Shown here piece after piece: positions 34,967 through 42,831 of a DNA stretch of 64,000 nucleotides (positions are counted from its first letter, which is position 1; every line of letters begins with the position of its first letter). Origin of the DNA: Pigmentiphaga litoralis (GTDB taxonomy: Bacteria; Pseudomonadota; Gammaproteobacteria; Burkholderiales; Burkholderiaceae_B); the NCBI RefSeq assembly GCF_013408655.1, contig NZ_JACCBP010000002.1, forward strand, positions 682,001 through 746,000. The letters are read 5' to 3'. The position numbers were made by a program, and so were the translations under genes. The notes beneath the pieces are model-generated. The model made no database searches. It was given only the letters and a program-made list of their open reading frames with translations, and was not told the origin of the DNA.

Positions 34967-35911
34967 TCACCGGGCGGAAGGGGCGCGTCCTGGCCGCGGC
35001 CTGGCCTGCGTCGCGCGCGGCTGGAACATGCGCGTCTGTTCCTGCAACCATGCCCGGAAGAAGGTCAGATGCGGTTCGTCGGCCTTGTCTTCGGGATACG
35101 AAAAATAATAGGCGCCCTCGCTGCGCACGGACACGTCGGACAGCACCTTGAGCTTGCCTGATCGCAGCTGATCGGCAATCAGAAATCGCGGCAGCAGGGC
35201 CACGCCCTGGCCCGCGCATGCGGCGCTGATCAACATCGACTGGATTTCGAAGCGCGGCCCGCGCATCACGTTTTCGTGCGTCACGTCCGCTTCGACACAC
35301 CAGGCCCGCCACGCTTCGGGCCGGGTCATCAGGTGCAGCAATCGGTAGCTTGCCAAGGTGTGGGCGTCGGGCCGCGCGTCCCCTTCCAGGAACTTCGCGT
35401 GGCCCACCGGCACCAGTTCTTCATCGAACAGGTAATCCGAAAATGCGCCGGGCCATGACGCCTTGCCGAAATACAGCGCGCCATCCAGCGTCGTTTCGCT
35501 GAACAGGAAGCGATTGCTCCGTGCACTGACATTGATCGTCATGTCGGGTCGCTCGGCATACAGGCTCGTCAACCGGGGGATCAGCCATTGCGTCCCCACC
35601 GTCGGCAGCGCGGCGATTTCCAGGATGCCGCCTTCGCCTTCGTGCGCCATGATTTCCAGCGTGCCACGTTCAATCCTGCTGATGGTCGACGCGACGTCGG
35701 CGGCGTAGACCACGCCTGCCCGCGTCAATGAAATCCGCTTCTTTACACGGTTGAACAGCCGCACCTGCAACTGGTCTTCAAGCAGCGAGATCTGTCGCGA
35801 CACCGCGCTCTCGGTCAGCGCCAGTTCGTCGGCGGCGCGGGTCACGCTTTGATGGCGCGCCGCGGCGTCGAAGGCGATCAAGGCGGTCATGCTGGGGATG
35901 CGTCGGCGCAT
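34967..35911 (-). CDS. LysR-family regulator (GcvA-like)
   Basis: A 314-residue LTTR: RRRIPSMTALIAFDAAARHQSVTRAADELALTESAVSRQI is the HTH region, then an effector domain with IAALPTVGTQWLIPRLTSLYAERPD. It is divergent from the FAD-monooxygenase operon at 36065, which it probably controls; the 153-base gap contains a perfect CATATCGATATG palindrome. The open frame runs to 35983, but the ATG at 35911 gives a normal LTTR N-terminus. The C-terminus is Arg/Pro-rich. Confidence 0.87.
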   Translation of the reverse strand: MRRRIPSMTALIAFDAAARHQSVTRAADELALTESAVSRQISLLEDQLQVRLFNRVKKRISLTRAGVVYAADVASTISRIERGTLEIMAHEGEGGILEIAALPTVGTQWLIPRLTSLYAERPDMTINVSARSNRFLFSETTLDGALYFGKASWPGAFSDYLFDEELVPVGHAKFLEGDARPDAHTLASYRLLHLMTRPEAWRAWCVEADVTHENVMRGPRFEIQSMLISAACAGQGVALLPRFLIADQLRSGKLKVLSDVSVRSEGAYYFSYPEDKADEPHLTFFRAWLQEQTRMFQPRATQARPRPGRAPSAR

Positions 35912-35993
35912 GAAGTTGATTCCAAAAACGCAAGATGTCCGCAGAATAAATTGTTTGCGACGGCCGGGGCAAGACTTCACCATGGCGGCAAGT

Positions 35994-36005
35994 CATATCG
36001 ATATG
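35994..36005. promoter_or_regulatory. Palindrome CATATCGATATG in LysR/monooxygenase gap
   Basis: A perfect 12-base palindrome 59 bases upstream of the monooxygenase ATG and 82 bases from the LysR ATG. It is AT-rich against a GC-rich background and could be the LysR operator or overlap the promoter. Confidence 0.4.
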
Positions 36006-36064
36006 CCCTGACCGGCGCTGCCTGGCGACGCCGGATGATGACCTTGCATTCGTGTTCTGCTCCC

Positions 36065-37264
36065 ATGACAAATCTCAACAAGCGTGTCCTGATCGCCGGT
36101 GCCGGCCCCGTTGGCCTGGTGGCCGCCAATGTCCTTGCCGATGCGGGCATTCCGGTTTCCGTGTTCGAAGCCGAGGCGGCATTGCCGCAGACCTTGCGTG
36201 CATCCACCTTCCAGCCCTCCACGCTCGACCTGCTGTCGCGCTTTGGCGTATCGCAGCGGCTGATCGAGATGGGGCTGGTCGCGCCGCGCATGCAGTACCG
36301 GGATCGCAAGGGCTGGATGGCCGAGTTCGATTTTGGCGTGCTGTCCGATGTGACGCAGCACCCGTATCGCGTGCAGTGCGAGCAGTTCAGATTGAACGGT
36401 TTATTGGCCGATCGCCTGGCCAGCTTTCCCCATGCCGACATCACGTTCGGCGCGCGCATCGCGGGGGTATCGCAAGACGCGGATCAGGTCACGGTAGCGC
36501 TGACCGGAGAGCAGGGCGACACCTCGGCCACCGGCGCCTGGCTGATCGGCGCGGATGGCGGCCGCAGCAAGGTGCGCGATGAAATCGGCGTGTCGCTGGG
36601 CGGCTTCACCTGGCCCGAACGCTTCCTGGTTGCCAGCACGCCCTTCGACTTTCCGGCGGTCATTCCCGACCTGTGCGAGGTCAGCTATTTCGCCGATCCC
36701 GAGCAATGGTTCTTCTTGCTGCGCGTGTCGGGACTCTGGCGCGTGATGATGCCGATCGGCGCCGAAGACAGCGATGCCGACGTGCTGTCGGACGCGTACA
36801 TCCAGCAGCGCCTGCACCGTGTGCACGACAAGGCCGGCGATTTCGAGATCATCCACCGCACCATCTATGCCGTCCACCAGCGTGTGGCGAACAGCTACCG
36901 CAATGGCCGCGTATTCCTGGCCGGGGACGCCGCGCACCTGAACAATCCGCTGGGCGGAATGGGCATGAACGGCGGCGTTCACGATGCCTTCACGCTGGCG
37001 GACCAACTGGTCGCGGTGCTGCAAGGGGCGGCCGACGAAGCCACGCTCGACACGTACGAGCAACGGCGCCGCCCGGTGGCGCTCGACTACGTGAACACCA
37101 TAACGATAGCGAACAAACGCAACCTCGAAACGCGTGATGCCAACGAACAGAGGAAATGGCGTGAGGAGATGACCCGCATTTCTGGCGACAAGCGGCTGGC
37201 CAGGGAGTACCTGCTCAAGGTCTCGATGATCAGCAGCTTGCGGGGCGCAACCATCGCCGCTTAG
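36065..37264 (+). CDS. FAD-dependent (flavin aromatic hydroxylase-type) monooxygenase
   Basis: A 399-residue class A flavoprotein monooxygenase. It has the FAD Rossmann motif (IAGAGPVGLVAANVLADAG), the FAD/NADPH motif (WLIGADGGRSKVRDEIG, a DG motif) and the second FAD motif with GD (NGRVFLAGDAAHLNNPLGGMGMNGGVHDA). Such enzymes use NAD(P)H and O2 to hydroxylate aromatics or similar rings. It heads an operon with Bug, DUF2848, cupin and amidase genes, which suggests attack on an aromatic amide or related compound. The start is uncertain because no Shine-Dalgarno is obvious; ATG at 36065 begins the conserved region, with another in-frame ATG at 36035. Confidence 0.85.
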   Translation: MTNLNKRVLIAGAGPVGLVAANVLADAGIPVSVFEAEAALPQTLRASTFQPSTLDLLSRFGVSQRLIEMGLVAPRMQYRDRKGWMAEFDFGVLSDVTQHPYRVQCEQFRLNGLLADRLASFPHADITFGARIAGVSQDADQVTVALTGEQGDTSATGAWLIGADGGRSKVRDEIGVSLGGFTWPERFLVASTPFDFPAVIPDLCEVSYFADPEQWFFLLRVSGLWRVMMPIGAEDSDADVLSDAYIQQRLHRVHDKAGDFEIIHRTIYAVHQRVANSYRNGRVFLAGDAAHLNNPLGGMGMNGGVHDAFTLADQLVAVLQGAADEATLDTYEQRRRPVALDYVNTITIANKRNLETRDANEQRKWREEMTRISGDKRLAREYLLKVSMISSLRGATIAA

Positions 37265-37317
37265 CCCGCCAGGTGTTTGCCCGGCGTCTTCCTCCCGTTC
37301 CTTTCGCAGGTGATCCC

Positions 37318-38283
37318 ATGCTCTCCAAGTTCCTGATGGCAAGTGTTCTCGGTCTTTCCGCTGTGGCGGCGCACGCCGACGCCGGGTATCCCAACAAGAA
37401 CATCGTTCTGGTGACCCCATTCCCGCCGGGCAGCACCAGTGACCTCATCCCCCGCCTGGTGGCGCCCCTGATGTCGCAGTCCATGGGCGTGACCGTGGTC
37501 GTGGAAAACCGGGCCGGCGCCAATGGATCGCTGGGCGCCGCGCGCGTGGCGACGGCCGCGCCCGATGGCTACACGTTGCTGATGGCAACGACCGGCGTGC
37601 TGGCCATCAACCAGTGGATCTATCCCAAGCTGCAATATGCGCCCGACAAGGATTTCGAGCCGGTGATCAATGCGGCGTCCACGCCCAACATGCTGGTCGT
37701 GAATCCGTCGGTCAAGGCGTCCACGTTGAAGGAACTGGTGGCCCTGGCCAAGGCGCAGCCCAACACCCTGACCTATGCGTCGGCCGGCAATGGCAGCACC
37801 AGCCATCTCTGTGGGGAGTCGCTCAAGGTGGCGTCGGGCGTGGACATCGTTCATGTGCCGTACCAGGGACCGGCGCCCGCGATGCAGGATGTGTTGAGCG
37901 GCCGCGTGTCGATGATCTGCGACAACCTGTCGAACGTGATCCAGAACGTCAGGGCAGGGCGCCTGCGCGCCATTGCGGTGACGGGCAAGGAAGCGAGTCC
38001 GCAGGCGCCCGGTGTGCCGACGTCCGCGCAGGCTGGCGTGCCGGATCTGGAGGCGGGCATCTGGTACAGCTTTGTCGCGCCGGCGGGCACGCCGAAGGCC
38101 GTGGTGGATCGCTTGAATACCGAATTTTCCGCGGCCTTGAAAGACCCCACCGTCACGTCCCGGCTCGAGTCCTTGGGCCTGAGCATCGTGGCCGACAAGC
38201 CCGAGCAGTTCAAAGCCTTCATCGCCGATGAAGCCGCCCGCATGCAGAAGGTCGTCGCCGCAGCGGGCGCGCGCGTCCAGTAA
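37318..38283 (+). CDS. Bug/TctC-family periplasmic solute-binding protein
   Basis: A 321-residue Bug protein with a short signal peptide (FLMASVLGLSAVAAHADA) and motifs YPNKNIVLVTPFPPGSTSDL, VVENRAGANGSLGAA, DGYTLLMATTG, VHVPYQGPAPAMQDVLSGRV and VPTSAQAGVPDLE. AGGTGA lies before the ATG. It sits 53 bases behind the monooxygenase and 32 before DUF2848, so it is in the same operon and probably captures the operon's substrate. Confidence 0.9.
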   Translation: MLSKFLMASVLGLSAVAAHADAGYPNKNIVLVTPFPPGSTSDLIPRLVAPLMSQSMGVTVVVENRAGANGSLGAARVATAAPDGYTLLMATTGVLAINQWIYPKLQYAPDKDFEPVINAASTPNMLVVNPSVKASTLKELVALAKAQPNTLTYASAGNGSTSHLCGESLKVASGVDIVHVPYQGPAPAMQDVLSGRVSMICDNLSNVIQNVRAGRLRAIAVTGKEASPQAPGVPTSAQAGVPDLEAGIWYSFVAPAGTPKAVVDRLNTEFSAALKDPTVTSRLESLGLSIVADKPEQFKAFIADEAARMQKVVAAAGARVQ

Positions 38284-38315
38284 GGCCCGGCGTCAACCCC
38301 CAATCGAGTCCCTTC

Positions 38316-39008
38316 ATGTCCACCACGCTTGCACTCAATCTGATTCGCCCATCGGGCACCCGCGCGCAAACGGTCACGGTCACGCAGGCCGTGATTGCCG
38401 GCTGGACCGGCCGCGACCGCGACGCGATGGAAAAACATATCGTCGAACTGGAAGCCTTGGGCGTCGCGCGCCCGGTCTCCACGCCGATGTACTACCGCGT
38501 CAGCGCATCGCGGCTTACCACGGCGGCGAGCATCGAATGCAGTGGCGAGGCCTCCAGTGGCGAGGTCGAATTCCTGCTGCTTCAGTTCGACGGCCAGCTG
38601 TGGGTGGGCGTCGGGTCGGACCATACCGACCGCGAACTCGAGACGCGCGGCGTGGCCATCTCCAAGCAGGTCTGCGACAAGCCCATGTCGGCCGACCTCT
38701 GGTGTTTCGATGACGTGGCGGATCACTGGGACCGCCTGCGATTGAGCGCCCGCATCATCGAAGACGGCGAGGCGCGCGTCTACCAGGACGGTCCTGTCAC
38801 CACCATGCTGGACCCACTGGCGCTGATCGCCGGTTGGCGCGCGGGCGCATCCACGCTGCCAGAAGGCACGGTCATGTTCTGCGGCACCCTGGCGGCAAAA
38901 GGCGGTATCCGTCCCGCCGGACGCTTCGAGTTCGCGCTGGAAGATCCGGTGCTGGGCCGCACCCTTTCCCATGCCTACGACATTGACGCGCTGCCCGTTG
39001 CAGGCTGA
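38316..39008 (+). CDS. DUF2848 family protein
   Basis: A 230-residue cytosolic protein of the DUF2848 family, which by sequence style resembles the fumarylacetoacetate-hydrolase fold (VGVGSDHTDRELET, ISKQVCDKPMSADLWCFDDV, GTVMFCGTLAAKGGIRPAGRFEFALEDPVLGRTL). The HTDRELE segment supplies acidic and His residues that could bind a metal. No function is established. It often occurs beside amidase and Bug genes, as here, consistent with hydrolysis of a C-C or C-N bond in a catabolic intermediate. Confidence 0.78.
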   Translation: MSTTLALNLIRPSGTRAQTVTVTQAVIAGWTGRDRDAMEKHIVELEALGVARPVSTPMYYRVSASRLTTAASIECSGEASSGEVEFLLLQFDGQLWVGVGSDHTDRELETRGVAISKQVCDKPMSADLWCFDDVADHWDRLRLSARIIEDGEARVYQDGPVTTMLDPLALIAGWRAGASTLPEGTVMFCGTLAAKGGIRPAGRFEFALEDPVLGRTLSHAYDIDALPVAG

Positions 39009-39042
39009 AGCGCGACTTTTCTTTCATCTTTAAGGATCCCTC

Positions 39043-39429
39043 ATGGCAGTCAACAAACAACACAAGGAATTCCACGCGATCGATCTGCAAGGTGGCTGGG
39101 AAACGCCGCCGGGGTATCCGCCCGGTGTCGACGTGCACCAGAAGATCCTGGCCGGCGGACTCGATGAATCGAACAAGCAGGGCTCGCAGACGCGGCTGCT
39201 CAAGTTCGGCCCCGGCGTGTTCACCACCAAGCCGTTCGTGCATGACTACTGGGAAGAGGTCTACCTGGTGTCGGGCGACCTGACGGTAGGCAATGACGAG
39301 CAGGGCCAAGGCGGCGAGCCCTTCAGCCCCAACACCTATGCCTGCCGCCCGCCCGGCGCGGTGCATGGCCCGTTCAAGTCACAGAACGGCTGCATGCTGC
39401 TCGAGATCCACTACTACGATCCGGCATGA
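39043..39429 (+). CDS. Cupin-domain protein
   Basis: A 128-residue single-domain cupin: GVFTTKPFVHDYWEEVYLVSGDL gives the first motif (His and two Glu), and YACRPPGAVHGPFKSQNGCMLLEIHY gives the second (His). It could be a small metal-dependent dioxygenase, isomerase or binding protein. AAGGA lies before the ATG. Its stop overlaps the amidase ATG (ATGA), so the two are co-translated. Confidence 0.83.
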   Translation: MAVNKQHKEFHAIDLQGGWETPPGYPPGVDVHQKILAGGLDESNKQGSQTRLLKFGPGVFTTKPFVHDYWEEVYLVSGDLTVGNDEQGQGGEPFSPNTYACRPPGAVHGPFKSQNGCMLLEIHYYDPA

Positions 39430-40799
39430 TGACCCGCGCGTCCGATCTTGGGGCGGGCGGCTCGCTCGACGCCCTGCGCGCCGACCTTGCCGCCGGACGC
39501 ACGACGTCGCGGGCGCTGGTCGAGACCTGTCTTGACCGTGCCGGTACGGGCGAAGGGCCGCGTGTGTACCTGCGTGTCGACGCCGACGCGGCACGCTTCG
39601 CCGCCGATGCGGCGGACCGCTTGCGCCGCGAAGGCATCGAGCCATCGCCGTACGCGGGCATCCCGATATCGGTCAAGGACCTGTTCGATATCGGCGGGCA
39701 GATCACCACGGCAGGGTCCCGCGTGCTGGCCGACGCCGCGCCCGCAGCGTGCGATGCGGGTGCGGTCGCGCGATTGAAAGCGGCGGGGTTCGTGGTGATC
39801 GGCCGCACGCAGATGACCGAGTTCGCCTATTCGGGGCTGGGCCTGAATCCGCATGACCGCGCGCCGGCCAATCCCTTCGATCGCGAGGTGGGACGTATCC
39901 CTGGGGGATCGTCGTCGGGGGCCGCCGTGTCCGTGACGGATGGCATGGCGGCGGCGGGCCTCGGGACGGACACGGGCGGGTCCTGCCGGATTCCCGCGGC
40001 GCTGACCGGCCTGGTGGGCTTCAAGCCCACCGCGTCGCGCATGCCGTCGGAAGGGGTGTTTCCGTTGTCGACCAGTCTGGATTCGGTCGGCACGCTCGCG
40101 CCGACCGTGACCTGTTGCGCGATGCTGGACCGCGTGCTGGCCGGGGAAGCGCTACGTCCGTTGGCCGGAACCTCATTGCGCCGCTTGCGTATTGGCGTAC
40201 CGCAAACGGTGGTGCTGGACGGACTGGACGCACACGTTGCCGCCGCATTTTCCCGCGCGCTGACACGCTTGTCGGGTGCAGGCGCGCAGATCATCGATCT
40301 GCCGATGACCGAATTTGCCGAGCTGGCCGCCATCAATGCCAAGGGTGGCCTGGCTGCCGCGGAGGCCTATGCCTTGCACGCGGCCTTGCTTGCCGCCCGG
40401 GGCGATGAGTACGATCCGCGCGTCCGGGTGCGCATTGAAAAAGGCGCATCGCATACGGCCGCGGAATACCTGGCGGTGCAGGCCGCACGCAGGGACTGGA
40501 TCATGCGCGTGTCGCGACAGATCGACAGCGTGGACGTGGTGGTGTGCCCGACAGTGCCGACGATTGCGCCCACGTTTGCCGAACTGGAAGACGATGACGC
40601 ATTTGGCCGCATCAACCTGGCCATGCTGCGCAACCCGACGTTTGCCAACTTCCTGGATGGCTGCTCGGTATCAATACCGTGCCATCGTGCTGGCGACGCA
40701 CCGGTCGGGCTGATGCTGATGCAGCGGGGCGGCCAGGACGAACGAGTGCTGTCGATCGCCCGCGCCATGGAAGCCGCGCTGACGGGGCACGGGGACTGA
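39426..40799 (+). CDS. Amidase-signature family hydrolase
   Basis: A 457-residue amidase with the complete Ser-cisSer-Lys triad: Lys in ISVKDLFDIGG (about residue 82), cis-Ser and nucleophile in GRIPGGSSSGAAVSVTDG and GLGTDTGGSCRIPAALTGLVGFKPT. It hydrolyses an amide to acid plus ammonia. An ATG at 39429 is an equally possible start. It is last in the operon monooxygenase-Bug-DUF2848-cupin-amidase, suggesting release of ammonia from a nitrogen-containing substrate. A GC-rich 49-base gap then separates it from the convergent oxidoreductase gene. Confidence 0.92.
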   Translation: MMTRASDLGAGGSLDALRADLAAGRTTSRALVETCLDRAGTGEGPRVYLRVDADAARFAADAADRLRREGIEPSPYAGIPISVKDLFDIGGQITTAGSRVLADAAPAACDAGAVARLKAAGFVVIGRTQMTEFAYSGLGLNPHDRAPANPFDREVGRIPGGSSSGAAVSVTDGMAAAGLGTDTGGSCRIPAALTGLVGFKPTASRMPSEGVFPLSTSLDSVGTLAPTVTCCAMLDRVLAGEALRPLAGTSLRRLRIGVPQTVVLDGLDAHVAAAFSRALTRLSGAGAQIIDLPMTEFAELAAINAKGGLAAAEAYALHAALLAARGDEYDPRVRVRIEKGASHTAAEYLAVQAARRDWIMRVSRQIDSVDVVVCPTVPTIAPTFAELEDDDAFGRINLAMLRNPTFANFLDGCSVSIPCHRAGDAPVGLMLMQRGGQDERVLSIARAMEAALTGHGD

Positions 40800-40848
40800 C
40801 CTCCGGGTGTACGCCCCCCGCCCCCCGCCCCCCTGCTCATGAACGCCC

Positions 40849-41889
40849 TCAGGCGTCCGCCTTCACCACCATCTTCCCGAAGTTCTTGCCTTCGAGCAGA
40901 CCGATGAAGGCCTGGGGCGCGTTCTCCAGGCCGTCGACAAGGTGTTCGCGGTACTTGATCTTCCCCTGCGCGACCCATTCGCCCATCTGCTGCGCGAATT
41001 CGCCGTAGCGGTTGCCGTAAGAGTCAAAGATGATGAAGCCCTGGATGCGGATGCTGCGGGTCAGGATGTCGCGCAGCATCTGCGGGCGCAGGTCAGGCGT
41101 GGGCGCGGCGTCGGCGGTGGGCACCTGGCTGTATTGCGCGATCAGGCCGCAGACGGGCACGCGGGCATGGCGGTTCAGCAGCGGCCAGACAGCCTCGAAC
41201 ACCTTGCCGCCCACGTTCTCGTAATACACGTCGATGCCGTCGGGGCAGGCGGTGGCCAGGCGTCCGGCCAGATCCGGTTCGCGATGGTCCAGACAAGCAT
41301 CGAAGCCCAGGTCGCGCACGGCGTACTGGCACTTGGCCGCGCCGCCTGCAATACCCACAACCCGGCAGCCCTTCAATTTGGCGATCTGGCCGACGTTCGC
41401 GCCCACGGCGCCGGTGGCCGCCGCGACCACGACGGTCTCGCCGGGCTGGGGATTGCCGATGTCGAGCAGGCCCATGTAGGCGGTAAATCCGGGCATGCCC
41501 AGCACCCCGAGCGCCCAGGACGGATGTTGCAGGTTGTCGGGCAGGCGCATCAGGTCCTTGCCGTTCGACACCGCGTAGTCCTGCCAGCCATTGTTGGCGA
41601 GCAGCAATTCGCCTGGCTGAAAGTCGGCATGGTTGGATCGGACCACTTCGGCCACTGTGCCGCCAACCATGACGGCGCCCACGGCGACCGACGGCGCGTA
41701 GGATTTGGCGTCGCTCATCCGGCCACGCATGTAGGGGTCGAGCGACAGGTAGCGGGTGCGAAGCAGCACTTCGCCGTCACCGGGCTCGGGTACCGGACCG
41801 TATTCCAGCCGGAAGTCGAGCAGGGTAGGGGCGCCGACCGGGCGTCGCGCCAGGACGATGCGGCGATTGGTGTCGGGAGAGGCGTTCAT
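40849..41889 (-). CDS. Zinc-independent MDR oxidoreductase (LTB4-DH/CurA-like)
   Basis: A 346-residue NADP-dependent double-bond reductase of the medium-chain family: RYLSLDPYMRGRMSDAKSYAP, the NADP-binding VVVAAATGAVGANVGQIAKLKGCRVVGIAGG, YYENVGGKVFEAVWPLLN and LTRSIRIQGFIIFD. It lacks the catalytic zinc ligands of alcohol dehydrogenases. It should reduce alpha,beta-unsaturated carbonyls. AAGGAG precedes the ATG at 41889. The gene is divergent from a small hydrophilic protein gene; the 95-base gap includes a CGGCGT/ACGCCG inverted repeat (41944-41962). Confidence 0.9.
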   Translation of the reverse strand: MNASPDTNRRIVLARRPVGAPTLLDFRLEYGPVPEPGDGEVLLRTRYLSLDPYMRGRMSDAKSYAPSVAVGAVMVGGTVAEVVRSNHADFQPGELLLANNGWQDYAVSNGKDLMRLPDNLQHPSWALGVLGMPGFTAYMGLLDIGNPQPGETVVVAAATGAVGANVGQIAKLKGCRVVGIAGGAAKCQYAVRDLGFDACLDHREPDLAGRLATACPDGIDVYYENVGGKVFEAVWPLLNRHARVPVCGLIAQYSQVPTADAAPTPDLRPQMLRDILTRSIRIQGFIIFDSYGNRYGEFAQQMGEWVAQGKIKYREHLVDGLENAPQAFIGLLEGKNFGKMVVKADA

Positions 41890-41984
41890 CGGGGTCTCCT
41901 TGTTGGAAGGGCGGGCACGAATGATGCTGCTGACTACGTTCTCCGGCGTGATCGCAACGCCGTCTTTGACACGAAGGAGCCACC

Positions 41985-42188
41985 ATGACTACTACCGTAC
42001 AACCGAAACAGTCGACGCCCAAGGAAATGAACCCTGAGCATGACCTGAACCTCGATCGTGAACGCGAACAGCAGATCGTGGATCGTATCAACGACAAGAA
42101 TACCTCGGCCGACTATGGCAGCCGTTCCGGGCGCACCAACAAGACGTCGGGCAGCGGCATCGATATCGCCGGCCCGGGCGGCAAATAA
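41985..42188 (+). CDS. Small hydrophilic protein, function unknown
   Basis: A 67-residue protein very rich in Asn, Asp, Lys, Arg, Ser and Gly, with no hydrophobic core (EHDLNLDREREQQIVDRIND in the middle, GSGIDIAGPGGK at the end), so it is probably disordered. A very good Shine-Dalgarno (GAAGGAG) 7 bases before the ATG supports expression. I do not recognise a family; it resembles short stress-type or seed-maturation-like hydrophilic proteins in composition only. It is divergent from the MDR gene and convergent with the M23 peptidase gene 8 bases on. Confidence 0.7.
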   Translation: MTTTVQPKQSTPKEMNPEHDLNLDREREQQIVDRINDKNTSADYGSRSGRTNKTSGSGIDIAGPGGK

Positions 42189-42196
42189 GCCGCTGA

Positions 42197-42778
42197 TCAT
42201 TTCGGGACCAGCAAGGGGTAGGGATTGACCGCCCCGTTGCGGGTGTACACCCCGTAATGCAGATGGTGGGGCGTGCCGCGCGCATTGCCGGTGTTCCCCA
42301 CGAATCCCAATACCGTGCCGACGTCGATACGCTGTCCGGCACGGACATTCGCGTACGCGTTTAGGTGCGCGTAGTAATGGCGCTGGCCACCCGGCCCCAT
42401 CACCCACACCACCTTCCCACCCAGCGAATTGGTGCCGACCCGCGTCACGATGCCTTCGGTCGAGGCAATGACGGGTGTGTCGACGCGCGCGAAGATATCG
42501 ATGCCTTCGTGACGGCGTCCGCCACTGCGTGCGCCGCCCCAGGAGTCTCGCAGGTTGGCCGGACGCACGCCTTTGACGGGGACGGCGACCTGCTCGGGCG
42601 CGGGCATGCGCAGCAGGCGGTAGGTATAAATGGGGAGTTCAAGCGCGTGTTCGATCACCGGCCAGCCAAACCAGGCGGTCAGCGCAAGCAGCAAGGGAAA
42701 GATGAAGCCGCGCCGGGTAGCGCGCGCCGGGGGCGCAGAATGACCCGCGAGTTCCATGTGCGATCCAGAAGACACCAT
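42197..42778 (-). CDS. M23-family (LytM) metallopeptidase, membrane-anchored
   Basis: A 193-residue protein with an N-terminal hydrophobic anchor (FIFPLLLALTAWFGWPVI) and a periplasmic LytM domain. Zinc and catalytic residues are in RRHEGIDIFAR (His, Asp), QRHYYAHLNAY (His) and HHLHYGVYTRNG (HxH). All are present, so it should cleave peptidoglycan cross-links. The ATG at 42778 gives a short cytoplasmic tail before the anchor; ATG at 42757 and a TTG at 42805 are alternatives. The exonuclease gene lies 53 bases upstream on the same strand. Confidence 0.87.
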   Translation of the reverse strand: MVSSGSHMELAGHSAPPARATRRGFIFPLLLALTAWFGWPVIEHALELPIYTYRLLRMPAPEQVAVPVKGVRPANLRDSWGGARSGGRRHEGIDIFARVDTPVIASTEGIVTRVGTNSLGGKVVWVMGPGGQRHYYAHLNAYANVRAGQRIDVGTVLGFVGNTGNARGTPHHLHYGVYTRNGAVNPYPLLVPK

Positions 42779-42831
42779 CCAGGTTCGACCGGACGGAGGC
42801 GCCAAGGTTCGGCGGCCACGGCCAGCCGATG

